Assembly: GCA_036389335.1 (NCBI GenBank)
Contig: DASVQC010000020.1
Span: 1-64,000 of the forward strand
Direction of reading: 5' to 3'
From: JAIVGV01 sp036389335
GTDB lineage: Bacteria; Acidobacteriota; Blastocatellia; Pyrinomonadales; Pyrinomonadaceae
DNA: 64,000 bases
Numbering within the stretch: position 1 is the stretch's first letter; each line of letters begins with the position of its first letter. Of this stretch, positions 35,402 through 43,741 are shown piece after piece. The notes under the pieces were generated by a model that worked only from the letters and a program-made list of their open reading frames with translations, made no database searches and was not told where the DNA came from. The position numbers and the translations under genes were made by a program.

Positions 35402-36189
35402 GCGCGAAAGAGAACGGACACACGCGGGCGAAACAGGGCCGCACGCCCCCCGAATTCGTCGACATCCGCGTCAGGCGGCGCGAGCGGCAGGACTCCGCGC
35501 CCTACTGGGAGGAGTTCCGCATCCCCTACCGCCCGAACCTCAACATCATCTCCGCGCTGATGGAGATTCGCAAAAACCCCGTCACCAAAGACGGGCGCGC
35601 GACCACCCCGCCCGTCTGGGACATGAACTGTCTCGAACAGGTCTGCGGCATCTGCACGATGGTCATCAACGGACGCGTGCGCCAGTCGTGCTCCGCCCTC
35701 GTCGATCAGTTGGAGCAGCCGATCACGCTGGAGCCGATGTCGAAGTTCCCGAACGTGCGCGACCTCGTCGTGGATCGCTCCGAGATGTTCGAGCACCTGA
35801 AGCGCGTCAAGGCGTGGATCGAGATCGACGGCACGCACGACCTCGGCGCGGGGCCGCGCATGACGCAGGACGAGGTGGCGGAGCGTTACGCCTACTCGCG
35901 CTGCATGACGTGCGGGTGCTGCCTGGAAGCCTGCCCGCAGTACGGCGACGGCAACTACATCGGGCCGCAGGCCATCGCGCAGGTGCGCTACCTGAACATG
36001 CACCCGTCGGGCAGGATGACGCGCGACGAGCGCCTCGAAGGCATCATGGGCGAGGACGGCATCACCAACTGCGGCAACGCGCAGAACTGCGTCCGCGTCT
36101 GCCCCATGTCGATCCCCTTAACGAAGGCCATCTACGAGGAGAACCGCGAGACCCTCGTCCACGGCCTCTTCGGCTGGCTCAAACGCTAA
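35398..36189 (+). CDS. sdhB: Succinate dehydrogenase iron-sulfur subunit
   Basis: The 263-residue subunit links the flavin to the membrane haems. The N-domain [2Fe-2S] site is CLEQVCGICTMVINGRVRQS followed by Cys. The C-domain carries CMTCGCCLEACPQY and CGNAQNCVRVCPMSIPL for the [4Fe-4S] and [3Fe-4S] clusters. The start ATG overlaps the sdhA stop (ATGA), so translation is coupled. A strong terminator follows 20 bp after the stop, closing the operon. Confidence 0.97.
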   Translation: MSAKENGHTRAKQGRTPPEFVDIRVRRRERQDSAPYWEEFRIPYRPNLNIISALMEIRKNPVTKDGRATTPPVWDMNCLEQVCGICTMVINGRVRQSCSALVDQLEQPITLEPMSKFPNVRDLVVDRSEMFEHLKRVKAWIEIDGTHDLGAGPRMTQDEVAERYAYSRCMTCGCCLEACPQYGDGNYIGPQAIAQVRYLNMHPSGRMTRDERLEGIMGEDGITNCGNAQNCVRVCPMSIPLTKAIYEENRETLVHGLFGWLKR

Positions 36190-36204
36190 GCCGCCTTCGC
36201 CGAC

Positions 36205-36248
36205 AAAAGAGTCGCCGCCCGTTGTTCGACGGGCGGCGACTCTTTTTT
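36205..36248 (+). terminator. Intrinsic terminator of sdhCAB
   Basis: GAGTCGCCGCCCGT (36209-36222) pairs with 36229-36242, loop TGTTCG, followed by TTTTTT; AAAA precedes it. Textbook rho-independent terminator. Confidence 0.92.
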
Positions 36249-36279
36249 GCGGCTTGCTTCTTTAGAGTGCGGGGTGAGG

Positions 36280-36491
36280 TTAGAGCAGCCTCTTGAACTC
36301 TTCGACGCCGAGACCTGCGTCGCGCGCAATACCGCCCATCGTGAGAGCGTTCACCGGATTATGGCGGGGGATGGTGATGATGCGGACGCCATCGGACATG
36401 ACGGTGTGCTTACCCTGCCGCGCGATCTTGAAACCGGCCTTTTCGAGCGCCTTGATTGCGTCGAGATGGTTGACGCCGGAATCTTCGGCGT
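36280..36491 (-). pseudogene. hicA: hicA toxin, start codon lost and frameshifted
   Basis: Read on the minus strand, most of a HicA toxin is intact: NHLDAIKALEKAGFKIARQG, then KHTVMSDGVRIITIPRHNP (catalytic His in KHTVM) and GGIARDAGLGVEEFKRLL before the stop. The expected N-terminus MPKIPGVNH is present as ACG CCG AAG ATT CC-GGC GTC AAC CAT. Thus the ATG is ACG and one G is missing between codons 5 and 6, and no alternative start lies upstream in the good frame. The toxin is therefore unlikely to be made unless the missing base is a sequencing error. It lies 3 nt downstream of hicB. Confidence 0.8.
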
Positions 36492-36494
36492 CGG

Positions 36495-36692
36495 TTAGGC
36501 CGCGACCTCGACTTGACGGACTTCAAGACCTCGCACCGACTCGCCGACGACGGCAAGGTACTCGGCGATGGCGTCACGGATGTTAGCGAGGGCTTCCTGC
36601 TCCGTCTCTCCCTGAGACCAGCAGCCGGGCAGGCCGGGACACGAAACGCTATAGCCTTCTTCGGATTCCTGTAACACCACTTTGTAGATCAT
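36495..36692 (-). CDS. hicB: HicB-family antitoxin
   Basis: A 65-residue partial RNase H-fold antitoxin: MIYKVVLQESEEGYSVSCPG, LPGCWSQGETEQEALANIRD and AIAEYLAVVGES. It starts at ATG 36692 behind GGAGGGCG. This short HicB type, which lacks a separate DNA-binding domain, is normally encoded before hicA, as here. The reading frame is intact while its toxin partner is broken, so the antitoxin may be a leftover or may act on HicA encoded elsewhere. Confidence 0.92.
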   Translation of the reverse strand: MIYKVVLQESEEGYSVSCPGLPGCWSQGETEQEALANIRDAIAEYLAVVGESVRGLEVRQVEVAA

Positions 36693-36898
36693 GTTTCGCC
36701 CTCCGTGGCGATTATAGCTCCCGCGCACGACGGTGATCCAACGCCCGACCGAGTGGGCGCGCGTACCGAGCTTAAACAATCGGCATGCGCGGGCGCGGAA
36801 CGTCAACCTTGACAACTATCCCAAGCACCGATAGATTTCGCGCTCCCCGGAACGCCCTCGTACGACAAGACACCCGCCGCCCCGATAAGGAGACCGGG

Positions 36899-37405
36899 AT
36901 GAGCATCAACTCTGTGAGCCGCGCCCGCCTCGCCTGCCTCGTCCTGCTCGCCATCGTCGGCGCGGGCGTCGCCTGCCACCCGACACAGACGCCCGCGCAG
37001 AACGGTGCGCCCTACGTCTGGGTCTGCACGCCCGCGAGCTTCCCGACCGTGGGCAGTAATTCAAGGGCCGACCTCTACGTCTTCAACGGGGGCACGGCGA
37101 ACGCCAACGTCGCCGTCAACATCCTCGACCGCGACGGCAACAACCTCGCCGGCCACAACATCCCCGGCACGAACCCGGCGAAGACCTACCCCGGGCAGAC
37201 GGGCGCAAACACCGTCGCCCTCGCGCCCGCACACACGCTCGACGTGGACTGGATGACGCCCGTCACGGGCCCGCCGCCGACCTTCAACGGCACGACCGAC
37301 GTCTCCTACGCCGTCAGGGTCACGTCCGATCAGCCCGTCGTCGTCAGCTCCGACTTCTGGTGGAACGGGCCGTCGCAGACGCCTTGCAGCCCCCTGCCCA
37401 AATAG
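36899..37405 (+). CDS. Putative secreted lipoprotein
   Basis: The 168-residue product starts at ATG 36899 behind AAGGAG. It has a signal peptide ending in AIVGAGVAC, with a lipobox-like V-A-C, so Cys27 or so may be lipidated. The mature part is short and Asn/Thr/Pro-rich, with beta-strand-like segments (PYVWVCTPASFP, ADLYVFNGGTANANVAVNIL, SYAVRVTSDQPVVVSSDFWW). The order resembles small beta-sandwich adhesion or carbohydrate-associated domains, but no family is recognised. Confidence 0.65.
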   Translation: MSINSVSRARLACLVLLAIVGAGVACHPTQTPAQNGAPYVWVCTPASFPTVGSNSRADLYVFNGGTANANVAVNILDRDGNNLAGHNIPGTNPAKTYPGQTGANTVALAPAHTLDVDWMTPVTGPPPTFNGTTDVSYAVRVTSDQPVVVSSDFWWNGPSQTPCSPLPK

Positions 37406-37656
37406 CCGCCGGGCAGCTCCCTCCGACCTTCCGGGCGACGGGCGGGGGAGCCCCCGCACGCGCGGGCCTTCTTTTGCCGCGGCGTCGGGCGAGGAGGGCG
37501 GCGGCGGGGCGGGAAGATTGATGGAGGAATTTCTTGCGCGCGGGGCGCGTTTTATGTAAAACTCGGAGTTGGTTCGGCGCTCCCAGCCGGACGCTCTGAA
37601 GGTCGCGAAGCTCTCTCCCAGTACACACCCTGCCGGTTTAGCACGAAGACGAACGA

Positions 37657-38844
37657 ATGAACGATCTGGAACTGTCGGTCGCGCCGCAGACTGTCGGGCG
37701 GCTGGAGACGGTCGAGGCGGCGCGGGCCGAGGTCGAGCGCCTGCGCGCCGGCTTCGTCAACACGCTCGTGCGCGACGTGCGCCTGCCGCTCGCGGGCGTG
37801 CTCGGCCTGCTCGATCTCTTCCAGTCGAAGCTCGCCGCGCGCGAGCCCTTCGACGCCGAGGACAGGCAGTTGCTCGCCGTGGCCGTCGAGCAGGGCGCGC
37901 GCGTGCGCCACGTCGTAGACGATCTCCTCGAACTCTCGCAGCAGCACGAGCGGCCCCTCGCGCTGCGCGTGGAGCCGACGGACGCGGCGGAGCTGATCGC
38001 CTCGGCGGTCGAGACGGTGCGCGCCGAGGCGGCGCTGCGCGGCGTCGAGATCAAGACGCAGATCGAGCGCGAGATTCCCGCGCTGGTCGTCGATCCCAAA
38101 CAGGCGCGGCGCGCGCTGCGCCACCTCATCTGCGTCGCGCTCGAAGCGACGCGCGACGGCGGCGCGATCACGATCAACGCGCACGGCTTGACCGGCACGC
38201 GCGTCGGCGAGGCGGGCCGCAGCCTCGCCCTCCTGAGCGTCGCGGACGCCGGCGACGGCATCCCGGCGGAAGAACTCCCCTTCGTCTTCGACTCCTTCTG
38301 GCACGCGACCGACCCGCGCAGCCGCTCCGCCGCGCGCGGCATCAGCCTCGCCATCGCCAAGCGCGTCGCCGCCGCGCACGGCGGCAGCGTCTCGGTGCGC
38401 AGTCAGGTCGGCGTGGGCTCGGTCTACTCGCTCGTGCTGCCCGCGCGCGCCGAGCCGCGCCGCCGCGAAGACGGGAGCGCGCGCGTGCTCGTCGTCGAAG
38501 ACTCGCCCGACCTGTGCCTGCTCGTCGGCAAGCTCGTCGAGCGCATGGGCTACGAGGTGCTGCTCGCGCCCGACGTGCCGCGCGCGCTCGAACTGCTGGA
38601 GCAGAACGAGATCGACCTGCTGCTGACGGACTGGGCGATGCCCGGCATGAACGGCGGCGACCTGATCTCGAAGATGAAGAGCGACTCGCGCTGGCAGTCG
38701 ATCCCGACCGTCGTGCTGACGGGCCACGATCTCGAACGGCAGAGCGCGCGCGACGCGGGCTGCGACCGCTTCCTCGTCAAGCCCGCCGTCCGCGACGAGT
38801 TGCGGGACGCGATCTCGGAGCTGCTGCAGGCGACCGTGAATTAG
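37657..38844 (+). CDS. Hybrid sensor pseudo-kinase with receiver domain
   Basis: The 395-residue cytoplasmic protein has a histidine-kinase-like core and a C-terminal receiver. In the H-box the usual SHELRTPL reads VRDVRLPL, so the phospho-accepting His is Arg39. The N-box Asn is also absent (LRHLICVALEATRDG). The ATP-lid boxes VADAGDGIP and ARGISLAIAKRVAAAHGG are kept. The receiver (VLVVEDSPDLCLLVGKLVER onward) retains Asp325 in LLTDWAMPG and Lys375 in FLVKPA. It thus probably cannot autophosphorylate on His and may act as a scaffold or be phosphorylated by another kinase. No sensor domain is seen. Confidence 0.85.
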   Translation: MNDLELSVAPQTVGRLETVEAARAEVERLRAGFVNTLVRDVRLPLAGVLGLLDLFQSKLAAREPFDAEDRQLLAVAVEQGARVRHVVDDLLELSQQHERPLALRVEPTDAAELIASAVETVRAEAALRGVEIKTQIEREIPALVVDPKQARRALRHLICVALEATRDGGAITINAHGLTGTRVGEAGRSLALLSVADAGDGIPAEELPFVFDSFWHATDPRSRSAARGISLAIAKRVAAAHGGSVSVRSQVGVGSVYSLVLPARAEPRRREDGSARVLVVEDSPDLCLLVGKLVERMGYEVLLAPDVPRALELLEQNEIDLLLTDWAMPGMNGGDLISKMKSDSRWQSIPTVVLTGHDLERQSARDAGCDRFLVKPAVRDELRDAISELLQATVN

Positions 38845-38883
38845 GGCCGGCCCGCCCCGCCCGGAGAGTCGGCGTAAAATCAG

Positions 38884-38918
38884 AAAGCGCGGCGAGAGCG
38901 TCCCTCTCGCCGCGCTTT
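38884..38918. terminator. 15-bp bidirectional terminator
   Basis: AAAGCGCGGCGAGAG and its complement with a 5-nt loop lie between the convergent pseudo-kinase gene and mdh; the A and T ends act as weak U-tracts in both directions. Confidence 0.75.
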
Positions 38919-38941
38919 ACTCTTCCCCCCGAGAGCACTCG

Positions 38942-39877
38942 TCAGACGCCGAGCACGTTGACCAGCTCCTGCACCGCCGCCGCGCTCTTCTGTAGCGCGA
39001 TGCGCTCGTCGGCAGTGAGGTTGATCTCGATGATCTGTTCGAGCCCGCGCGCGCCGAGCTTGCAGGGCACGCCGACGTAGAGCCCGTTGACGCCGTACTC
39101 GCCTTCGAGGTACGCGGCGCACGGCAGGATCTTCTTCTTGTCCTTGAGGATCGCCTCCGTCATCTCGACCGCCGCCGCCGACGGCGCGTAGTAAGCCGAG
39201 CCGAACCCCAGCAGCTTGACGATCTCGGCGCCGCCGTTCGCCGTGCGCGCGACGATCTCGTCGAGCTTCTCCTTCGACAGCAGCTCCGTCACGGGGATGC
39301 CCGCGCACGTCGAGTAGCGCGGCAGCGGGACCATCGTGTCGCCGTGGCCGCCGAGGACGAACGCCGTCACGTTCTCGACCGAGACCTCAAGGGCCTCGGC
39401 TAAGAAGCAGCGCATCCGCGCCGAATCCAGCACGCCCGCCATGCCGATGACGCGGTGCTTGGGGAAGCCCGAACGCCTCAGGGCGACTTGGCACATCGCG
39501 TCGAGCGGGTTCGAGACGACGATCAGGATCGAGTCGGGCGAGTGCTTGATCACCTCATCGACGACCTTCGTGACGATCCCGGCGTTGGTCTTCAGGAGAT
39601 CGTCGCGGCTCATGCCGGGCTTGCGCGGCAGGCCCGCCGTGATGATCACGACGTCGGAGTCTTTCGTCAGCGCGTAGTCGTTGGTCGAGCCCACCATGCG
39701 CGCGTCGAAACCCTCGATGGGCGCGGCCTGCGCGAGGTCGAGCGACTTCCCCTGCGGCACGCCCTCCATGATGTCGACGAGCACCACGTCGCCCAGCTCC
39801 TTACTCGCCAGCCAATGCGCCGCGGTCGCGCCGACGTTGCCCGCGCCCACCACGGTGATCTTGTTTCGCCTTCCCAT
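38942..39877 (-). CDS. mdh: Malate dehydrogenase (LDH-like type)
   Basis: The 311-residue NAD-dependent enzyme oxidises malate to oxaloacetate in the TCA cycle. It has KITVVGAGNVGATAAHWLAS, the NAD-selecting Asp at VVLVDIMEGVPQGK, and TAGLPRKPGMSRDDLL (substrate loop with Arg in RKPGMSR, marking malate over lactate). VSNPLDAMCQVAL and GGHGDTMVPL with the catalytic His follow. This type is common in Acidobacteriota, Chloroflexi and Alphaproteobacteria. It fits sdhCAB upstream in the same pathway, though not in the same operon. Confidence 0.96.
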   Translation of the reverse strand: MGRRNKITVVGAGNVGATAAHWLASKELGDVVLVDIMEGVPQGKSLDLAQAAPIEGFDARMVGSTNDYALTKDSDVVIITAGLPRKPGMSRDDLLKTNAGIVTKVVDEVIKHSPDSILIVVSNPLDAMCQVALRRSGFPKHRVIGMAGVLDSARMRCFLAEALEVSVENVTAFVLGGHGDTMVPLPRYSTCAGIPVTELLSKEKLDEIVARTANGGAEIVKLLGFGSAYYAPSAAAVEMTEAILKDKKKILPCAAYLEGEYGVNGLYVGVPCKLGARGLEQIIEINLTADERIALQKSAAAVQELVNVLGV

Positions 39878-40097
39878 CGCTTTATCCTTTCTCGCCTACA
39901 GTTTATTTTGATGTCTTAATGATTTGATCGCACAGGGCGCGCCGCACACCCGCGCCCGCGGGCAACTCTCGCAAGAACCTCTTTAACTCTGGAAGAACGC
40001 GAGTCTAAAGTGCGCCCGCCGCGGGTGTCAAGGCACGCCCCGCGCGACGTTAAGGCTCGCGCGTCGAACGCGTTCGAGGTCGAGAACGCGTAAGCAG
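39878..40097. other. mdh upstream spacer
   Basis: Divergent spacer with the mdh promoter (AT-rich 39893-39925 near TTTATTTTGATG). No gene or repeat is seen up to the repeat at 40098. Confidence 0.5.
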
Positions 40098-40170
40098 GAA
40101 CTCACCACGGAGACACAGAGAACACAGAGGGGGCACGGAGTTAATCTTACTCCGCGCCCCCGTGGCGAAT
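40098..40170. repeat. CTCTGTG/CTCCGTG-family inverted repeat, compact copy
   Basis: AACTCACCACGGAGACACAG followed by AACACAGAGGGGGCACGGAG faces CTCCGCGCCCCCGTGGCGAA. It abuts the Smr gene start, whose first codons may be within it. Confidence 0.7.
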
Positions 40171-40621
40171 GCTTTATAGTCGAACCGCAGCGGAACTCTG
40201 TCGAGGGCGGCTCAAGTTGGCTCTACCCGGATGGCTCAGGCGGCTGGCGAACGGCGCGCGGCGCGGCGGCGGAGGCGCGCGCGGCGGGGACGAGAGCTTT
40301 GACGACGATGATGTCGTTGACGACGGGGGGATCGATCCCTTCAACCCCTTCCCCGAACCCGTCGAGCTTGAGATCACGGACGTGTTCGACCTGCACACCG
40401 TCCCGCCGCGCGAGGTGAAGCGCGTCGTCGAAGCCTACCTCGAAGAGGCCCGCCGCGCGGGCTTCCGCAGCGTGCGCATCATCCACGGCAAGGGGCGCGG
40501 CGTGCAGCGCGAGACCGTGCGCGCCGTACTCTCCCGCACGCCGTTCGTCGTCGGGTGGGCGGACGCGCCGCCCTCAGCCGGCGGCCTCGGCGCGACCGTC
40601 GCGCACCTCTCGACCGACTAG
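40169..40621 (+). CDS. Smr-domain protein
   Basis: The product (150 residues from ATG 40169, shorter if a TTG at 40217 is used) has a Gly/Asp-rich N-terminus and a C-terminal Smr domain: ITDVFDLHTVPPREVKRVVE with DLHT in place of LDLHG, then VRIIHGKGRGVQRETVRAVL with HGKG. It ends with GGLGATVAHL. Stand-alone Smr proteins of this type are suspected nucleases; E. coli SmrB cleaves mRNA at collided ribosomes and needs a DLHG-type motif. The start lies at the edge of a repeat, so its position is uncertain. Confidence 0.85.
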   Translation: MLYSRTAAELCRGRLKLALPGWLRRLANGARRGGGGARGGDESFDDDDVVDDGGIDPFNPFPEPVELEITDVFDLHTVPPREVKRVVEAYLEEARRAGFRSVRIIHGKGRGVQRETVRAVLSRTPFVVGWADAPPSAGGLGATVAHLSTD

Positions 40622-40634
40622 CGCGCGCCGGCGG

Positions 40635-41900
40635 TCACACCTTCCACAACTCGTCCCAGCGCGTCGTGTAGCAGGGCGAGCAGCGTTCGCGCCGCATCTT
40701 CCACCCGCGCCCGTAGCCGGACGAGGCGAAGCGCAGCGTCTCCGCGCCCATGCGCGCGTTGACGGCGTCCACCGCGCGCATCAGCCGCTCCGCCCGCACG
40801 CGATCCACCGCGTCGAGCATGGAGCCCTGCGCGGGCGCGGAGGGGGCGAGGTCGATCAGCATCACGCCCGCCTTCTTGTAGCGAAAGCCCTCGCGGTAGA
40901 TGCGCTCGACGCCGCGGCGCGCGCAGCCGATCAGCTCCGGCGTGTAGCTCGACGGGACGGCGAGCGGCAGCGCGGCGGAGTTGCTGTAACGCGGCTCGCC
41001 GCCGTGGCGGCTGGTCGAGAGGAAGACGACGAGGGCGCCCGCGGCGAGCCCTCCGCGCCGTATCTTCTCGGCGGCGCGCGAGGCGTAATAAGCGACCGCC
41101 TCTTCCAGCTCCGCGAGCGACTCGACCGGGTGGCCGAACGAGCGCGAGCAGACCGCGCTCCTGCGCGCCGCCCCGCACGCCGCGAGCGGGATGCACGACA
41201 CGCCGCGCAGCTCCATGATCACGCGTTCCAGCGAGACGCTCGTGCGGCGGCGCCACGCCCGCGCGTCCGCCTCCCGCAGCCCAGCCGCCGTCTCGACGCC
41301 CGCCGCCGCGAGCCGCCGCGCCAGCCTCGGCCCGACGTTCCACACGTCGCGGACGCTCGCGCGCGCGAGCGCGTGATCGGCGTGGCGCGGGTCGAGGAGG
41401 TTCACGACGCCGCGCGACTTCTGCGAGCGCTTGGCGACGGTCGCGCCGAGCTTGGCGAGCGTCTTCGTCCGCGCGACGCCGACGCTCACGGGCACGCCCG
41501 TCCAGCGCGCGACGGTCGCGCGAATCTCGCGCGCCGCCTCGGTCAGCTCGCCCCCGTCGAGGTGCGACAGGTCCAAAAACGCCTCGTCTATCGAGTAGAG
41601 ATCGAGCCCCGGCGTGAACTCCGCGAGCGTCTCCATCACGCGGCGCGACATGTCTCCGTAGAGCGCGTAGTTCGACGAGAGGACGGCGACGCCCTCCCTC
41701 TCGCACAGCGCGCGCACGCGGAAGTAGGGCGCGCCCATCCGCACGCCGAGCGCCTTCGCCTCCTCGGAGCGCGAGATGACGCAGCCGTCGTTGTTCGAGA
41801 GCACGACGACGGCGCGGCGCGCGAGACGCGCGTCGAAGACGCGCTCGCACGAGACGTAGAAGTTATCGCAATCGACGCACGCGAAGACGTGGCGGCGCAT
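40635..41900 (-). CDS. umuC: Y-family DNA polymerase UmuC
   Basis: The 421-residue translesion polymerase has FACVDCDNFYVSCERVFD (first catalytic Asp), VVLSNNDGCVISRSEEAKAL, LDLYSIDEAFLDLS with the SIDEAF catalytic Asp-Glu, and VSVGVARTKTLAKLGA. The helix-hairpin-helix region VRDVWNVGPRLARRL follows, then the little-finger domain. The C-terminal tail (GRGWKMRRERCSPCYTTRWD) matches UmuC. With umuD upstream in the same direction it forms a Pol V-like pair for error-prone replication past damage, but a secreted-protein gene lies between the two. Confidence 0.95.
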   Translation of the reverse strand: MRRHVFACVDCDNFYVSCERVFDARLARRAVVVLSNNDGCVISRSEEAKALGVRMGAPYFRVRALCEREGVAVLSSNYALYGDMSRRVMETLAEFTPGLDLYSIDEAFLDLSHLDGGELTEAAREIRATVARWTGVPVSVGVARTKTLAKLGATVAKRSQKSRGVVNLLDPRHADHALARASVRDVWNVGPRLARRLAAAGVETAAGLREADARAWRRRTSVSLERVIMELRGVSCIPLAACGAARRSAVCSRSFGHPVESLAELEEAVAYYASRAAEKIRRGGLAAGALVVFLSTSRHGGEPRYSNSAALPLAVPSSYTPELIGCARRGVERIYREGFRYKKAGVMLIDLAPSAPAQGSMLDAVDRVRAERLMRAVDAVNARMGAETLRFASSGYGRGWKMRRERCSPCYTTRWDELWKV

Positions 41901-41913
41901 GGCTGCACGCCCC

Positions 41914-42636
41914 TCAGTGGAACTTGACGGTCTTCAACACCTCCGCGATGTCGCGCGCGCCCTTGTCGCTGAGGTATGTCGAAACCATGAACAGCGCGTG
42001 CCCCTTCCGCACGGCGGAATAAAACTTCTGCCTGACCGTGCCGTCGGCGCTTTCGCAGTGGGAGGTGAGGACGGCGAACTCGACGCCCCCGACGCTCTCC
42101 GAGCCGCCCGACTCGTCGATCACGTACTTCGCCGAGGAGCCCAGGAGTTGCCGCTTCACCACTTCGTTGTAGTCGCGCCCGGAGGTGATGAGCCAGGAGG
42201 CGACCGGCTCCGCCGCGATCAACAGCATCGCCGTAGACGCCCCCCTCTCGTCCCGTGCGAGTTCGCCGATGGTGATCAGGTTGACTATCCTCTTCGCCTC
42301 GGCGCTCGCCTGCGCCAGCTTCTCGGGCGAGCCGCCCGAAAGGGCTTCGGCCCCCCTCTCTTTAATCTGCTCGACCCCCTGCGCGTCGGCGACGCGCCAG
42401 CCTTCGGGAACCGTCAGCCGCAGCCCGAAGTAGTCGTTCGTGTAGGTCGAGCCTTCCAGCCTGCCGGCCTTCGCAGTCACGGGGTCGCCGTAGGCGAGCG
42501 GTTTCGGCGGCGGCGGGGCGGGATCGGCATTCCTCTTCTGCCCCGACTGTGCCGGCGTCGGCGGGCAGAGGAGCGCGGCGGCGGCGAGTGAGGCCGCGAA
42601 GGCGAAGGCGAGGCGTTTCGGCGTGTGGGTGCCCAT
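41914..42636 (-). CDS. Secreted protein of unknown function between umuD and umuC
   Basis: The 240-residue product has a signal peptide (LAFAFAASLAAAALLCPPTPAQ), a Pro-rich stretch, then a single domain beginning STYTNDYFGLRLTVPEGW. This is the form of PsbP-like/DUF-type lipocone domains whose strands run LRLTVPEGWRVADA, TAMLLIAAEP, SVGGVEFAVLTSHC, VRQKFYSAVRKGHALFMVST and end DIAEVLKTVKF. It occupies the 570-bp space between umuD and umuC with short gaps (13 and 21 bp), so it probably shares their promoter; why a secreted protein would be SOS-controlled is unclear. Confidence 0.75.
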   Translation of the reverse strand: MGTHTPKRLAFAFAASLAAAALLCPPTPAQSGQKRNADPAPPPPKPLAYGDPVTAKAGRLEGSTYTNDYFGLRLTVPEGWRVADAQGVEQIKERGAEALSGGSPEKLAQASAEAKRIVNLITIGELARDERGASTAMLLIAAEPVASWLITSGRDYNEVVKRQLLGSSAKYVIDESGGSESVGGVEFAVLTSHCESADGTVRQKFYSAVRKGHALFMVSTYLSDKGARDIAEVLKTVKFH

Positions 42637-42657
42637 GCGTGCTCCTGACTTAATCCG

Positions 42658-43089
42658 TCAGAGACTGTGGATGACGGAGGTGACGACGCCCCAGACCTCG
42701 AACTCCATCTCGGCGAGGACTTCGAGCGGCTGGTAGAGCGAGTTGTCGGGGACGAGGTAGAGGCGGCCCGCCCGGCGCGAGATGCGCTTGACGGTCAGCT
42801 CGCCGTCGAGGACGGCGATGACGACGCTCGTGTCGCGCGGCTCGATGGAGCGGTCGACGACGAGGATGTCGCCGGGGTGGATGCCTGAGCCCGTCATCGA
42901 GTCGCCCGCGACGCGGACGAAGAAGGTCGCCGCCGGGTGCTTGATGAGGTGCTTGTTCAGGTCGAGGCGGCCTTCGATGTAGTCCTCGGCGGGCGACGGG
43001 AAGCCCGCCGACACCGAGGCGAGGAAGAGCGGGCGAGCCCACTTCGTGGAGCGGTCGGGACAGAGCACCGCCGCGGCAGTCGTGATCAT
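42658..43089 (-). CDS. umuD: UmuD-type S24 self-cleaving protein
   Basis: A 143-residue product. A short N-terminal arm contains the probable cleavage site (VSAGFPSPAED, Ala-Gly bond). The catalytic Ser lies in FFVRVAGDSMTGSGIHPGD and the Lys in ELTVKRISRRAG. RecA filaments trigger cleavage, producing UmuD', which activates UmuC. No helix-turn-helix domain is present, so it is not LexA. The upstream region (43090-43140) should carry the SOS promoter but I could not recognise a LexA box with confidence. Confidence 0.93.
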   Translation of the reverse strand: MITTAAAVLCPDRSTKWARPLFLASVSAGFPSPAEDYIEGRLDLNKHLIKHPAATFFVRVAGDSMTGSGIHPGDILVVDRSIEPRDTSVVIAVLDGELTVKRISRRAGRLYLVPDNSLYQPLEVLAEMEFEVWGVVTSVIHSL

Positions 43090-43208
43090 TTGAGAGAAAA
43101 CCCCCGTTGCTCGTTCGTCTGCGGAGAACTTTAGGCGAGCGGGATTCTAAACTCATGCGCACGTGAGTTACAAGGAAATGTCGTCGAAGGGCGTGAGATT
43201 CGGGGTCT

Positions 43209-43682
43209 TCAGCTTGGCAGCGGGGCCAGTCGTTCGGCCCGGAGGTTTGCGATGTGCTGCTCCCAAGCGTAGTTTTTCGCCCACTTGATTCTCTTTTCCT
43301 GAAAGTTGCGGGTCCCGGCTATTCGCAGTCTGCCCTCGACGGTCGAAGGGTATTCGGCTGGGACGGCGTATAGCTGCCGGTTGTCGGGACACCAGACCGC
43401 GAAGACATCGACCTCGCCCTCACGGTAGCAACTGAAAGTGTCATACTTGCTGCCGGGGTGTCGGCGTGCGTTGAAGGTGACGCACCCCGCCTCCAGCCTG
43501 CCCGTCTTGACCTGCACTTTAAGCAAGCGCGCGCCGTTGTCGATGACGAGATCGTATGAAGCTCCATTGCCGAAGGGTAAGCTAACCATGAAGCCCGCCC
43601 TGACATACTCGGCGAGGACGACGGCTTCTGACGAATTACCCTTGTAGACAGTGATCCCTGTGAGGCAGTGTTCCCTGCCCAT
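43209..43682 (-). CDS. PD-(D/E)XK-type nuclease-like protein
   Basis: A 157-residue protein with a restriction-endonuclease-like core: SSEAVVLAEYVRAGFMVSLP, then SYDLVIDNGARLLKVQVKTG, where Asp and the QVK motif stand for the catalytic D...(D/E)XK, and VDVFAVWCPDNRQLYAVPAE. This follows the PDDEXK_5 type found in intron homing endonucleases and solitary phage-like nucleases. It stands alone beside tRNA-Arg(CCT), 60 bp from its 5' end, on the opposite strand. Base composition is visibly less GC-biased than its neighbours, hinting at transfer. Confidence 0.75.
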   Translation of the reverse strand: MGREHCLTGITVYKGNSSEAVVLAEYVRAGFMVSLPFGNGASYDLVIDNGARLLKVQVKTGRLEAGCVTFNARRHPGSKYDTFSCYREGEVDVFAVWCPDNRQLYAVPAEYPSTVEGRLRIAGTRNFQEKRIKWAKNYAWEQHIANLRAERLAPLPS

Positions 43683-43741
43683 CTGAACTCCTCTACAACT
43701 TGCTTGGCATTTGTGCGTCTGTAATAATCGACCGCGTTCGC

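Noticed and set aside
42658..43140. LexA operator upstream of umuD
   Set aside because: No sequence matching the known CTGT-N8-ACAG or GAAC-N4-GTTC boxes could be identified with confidence.
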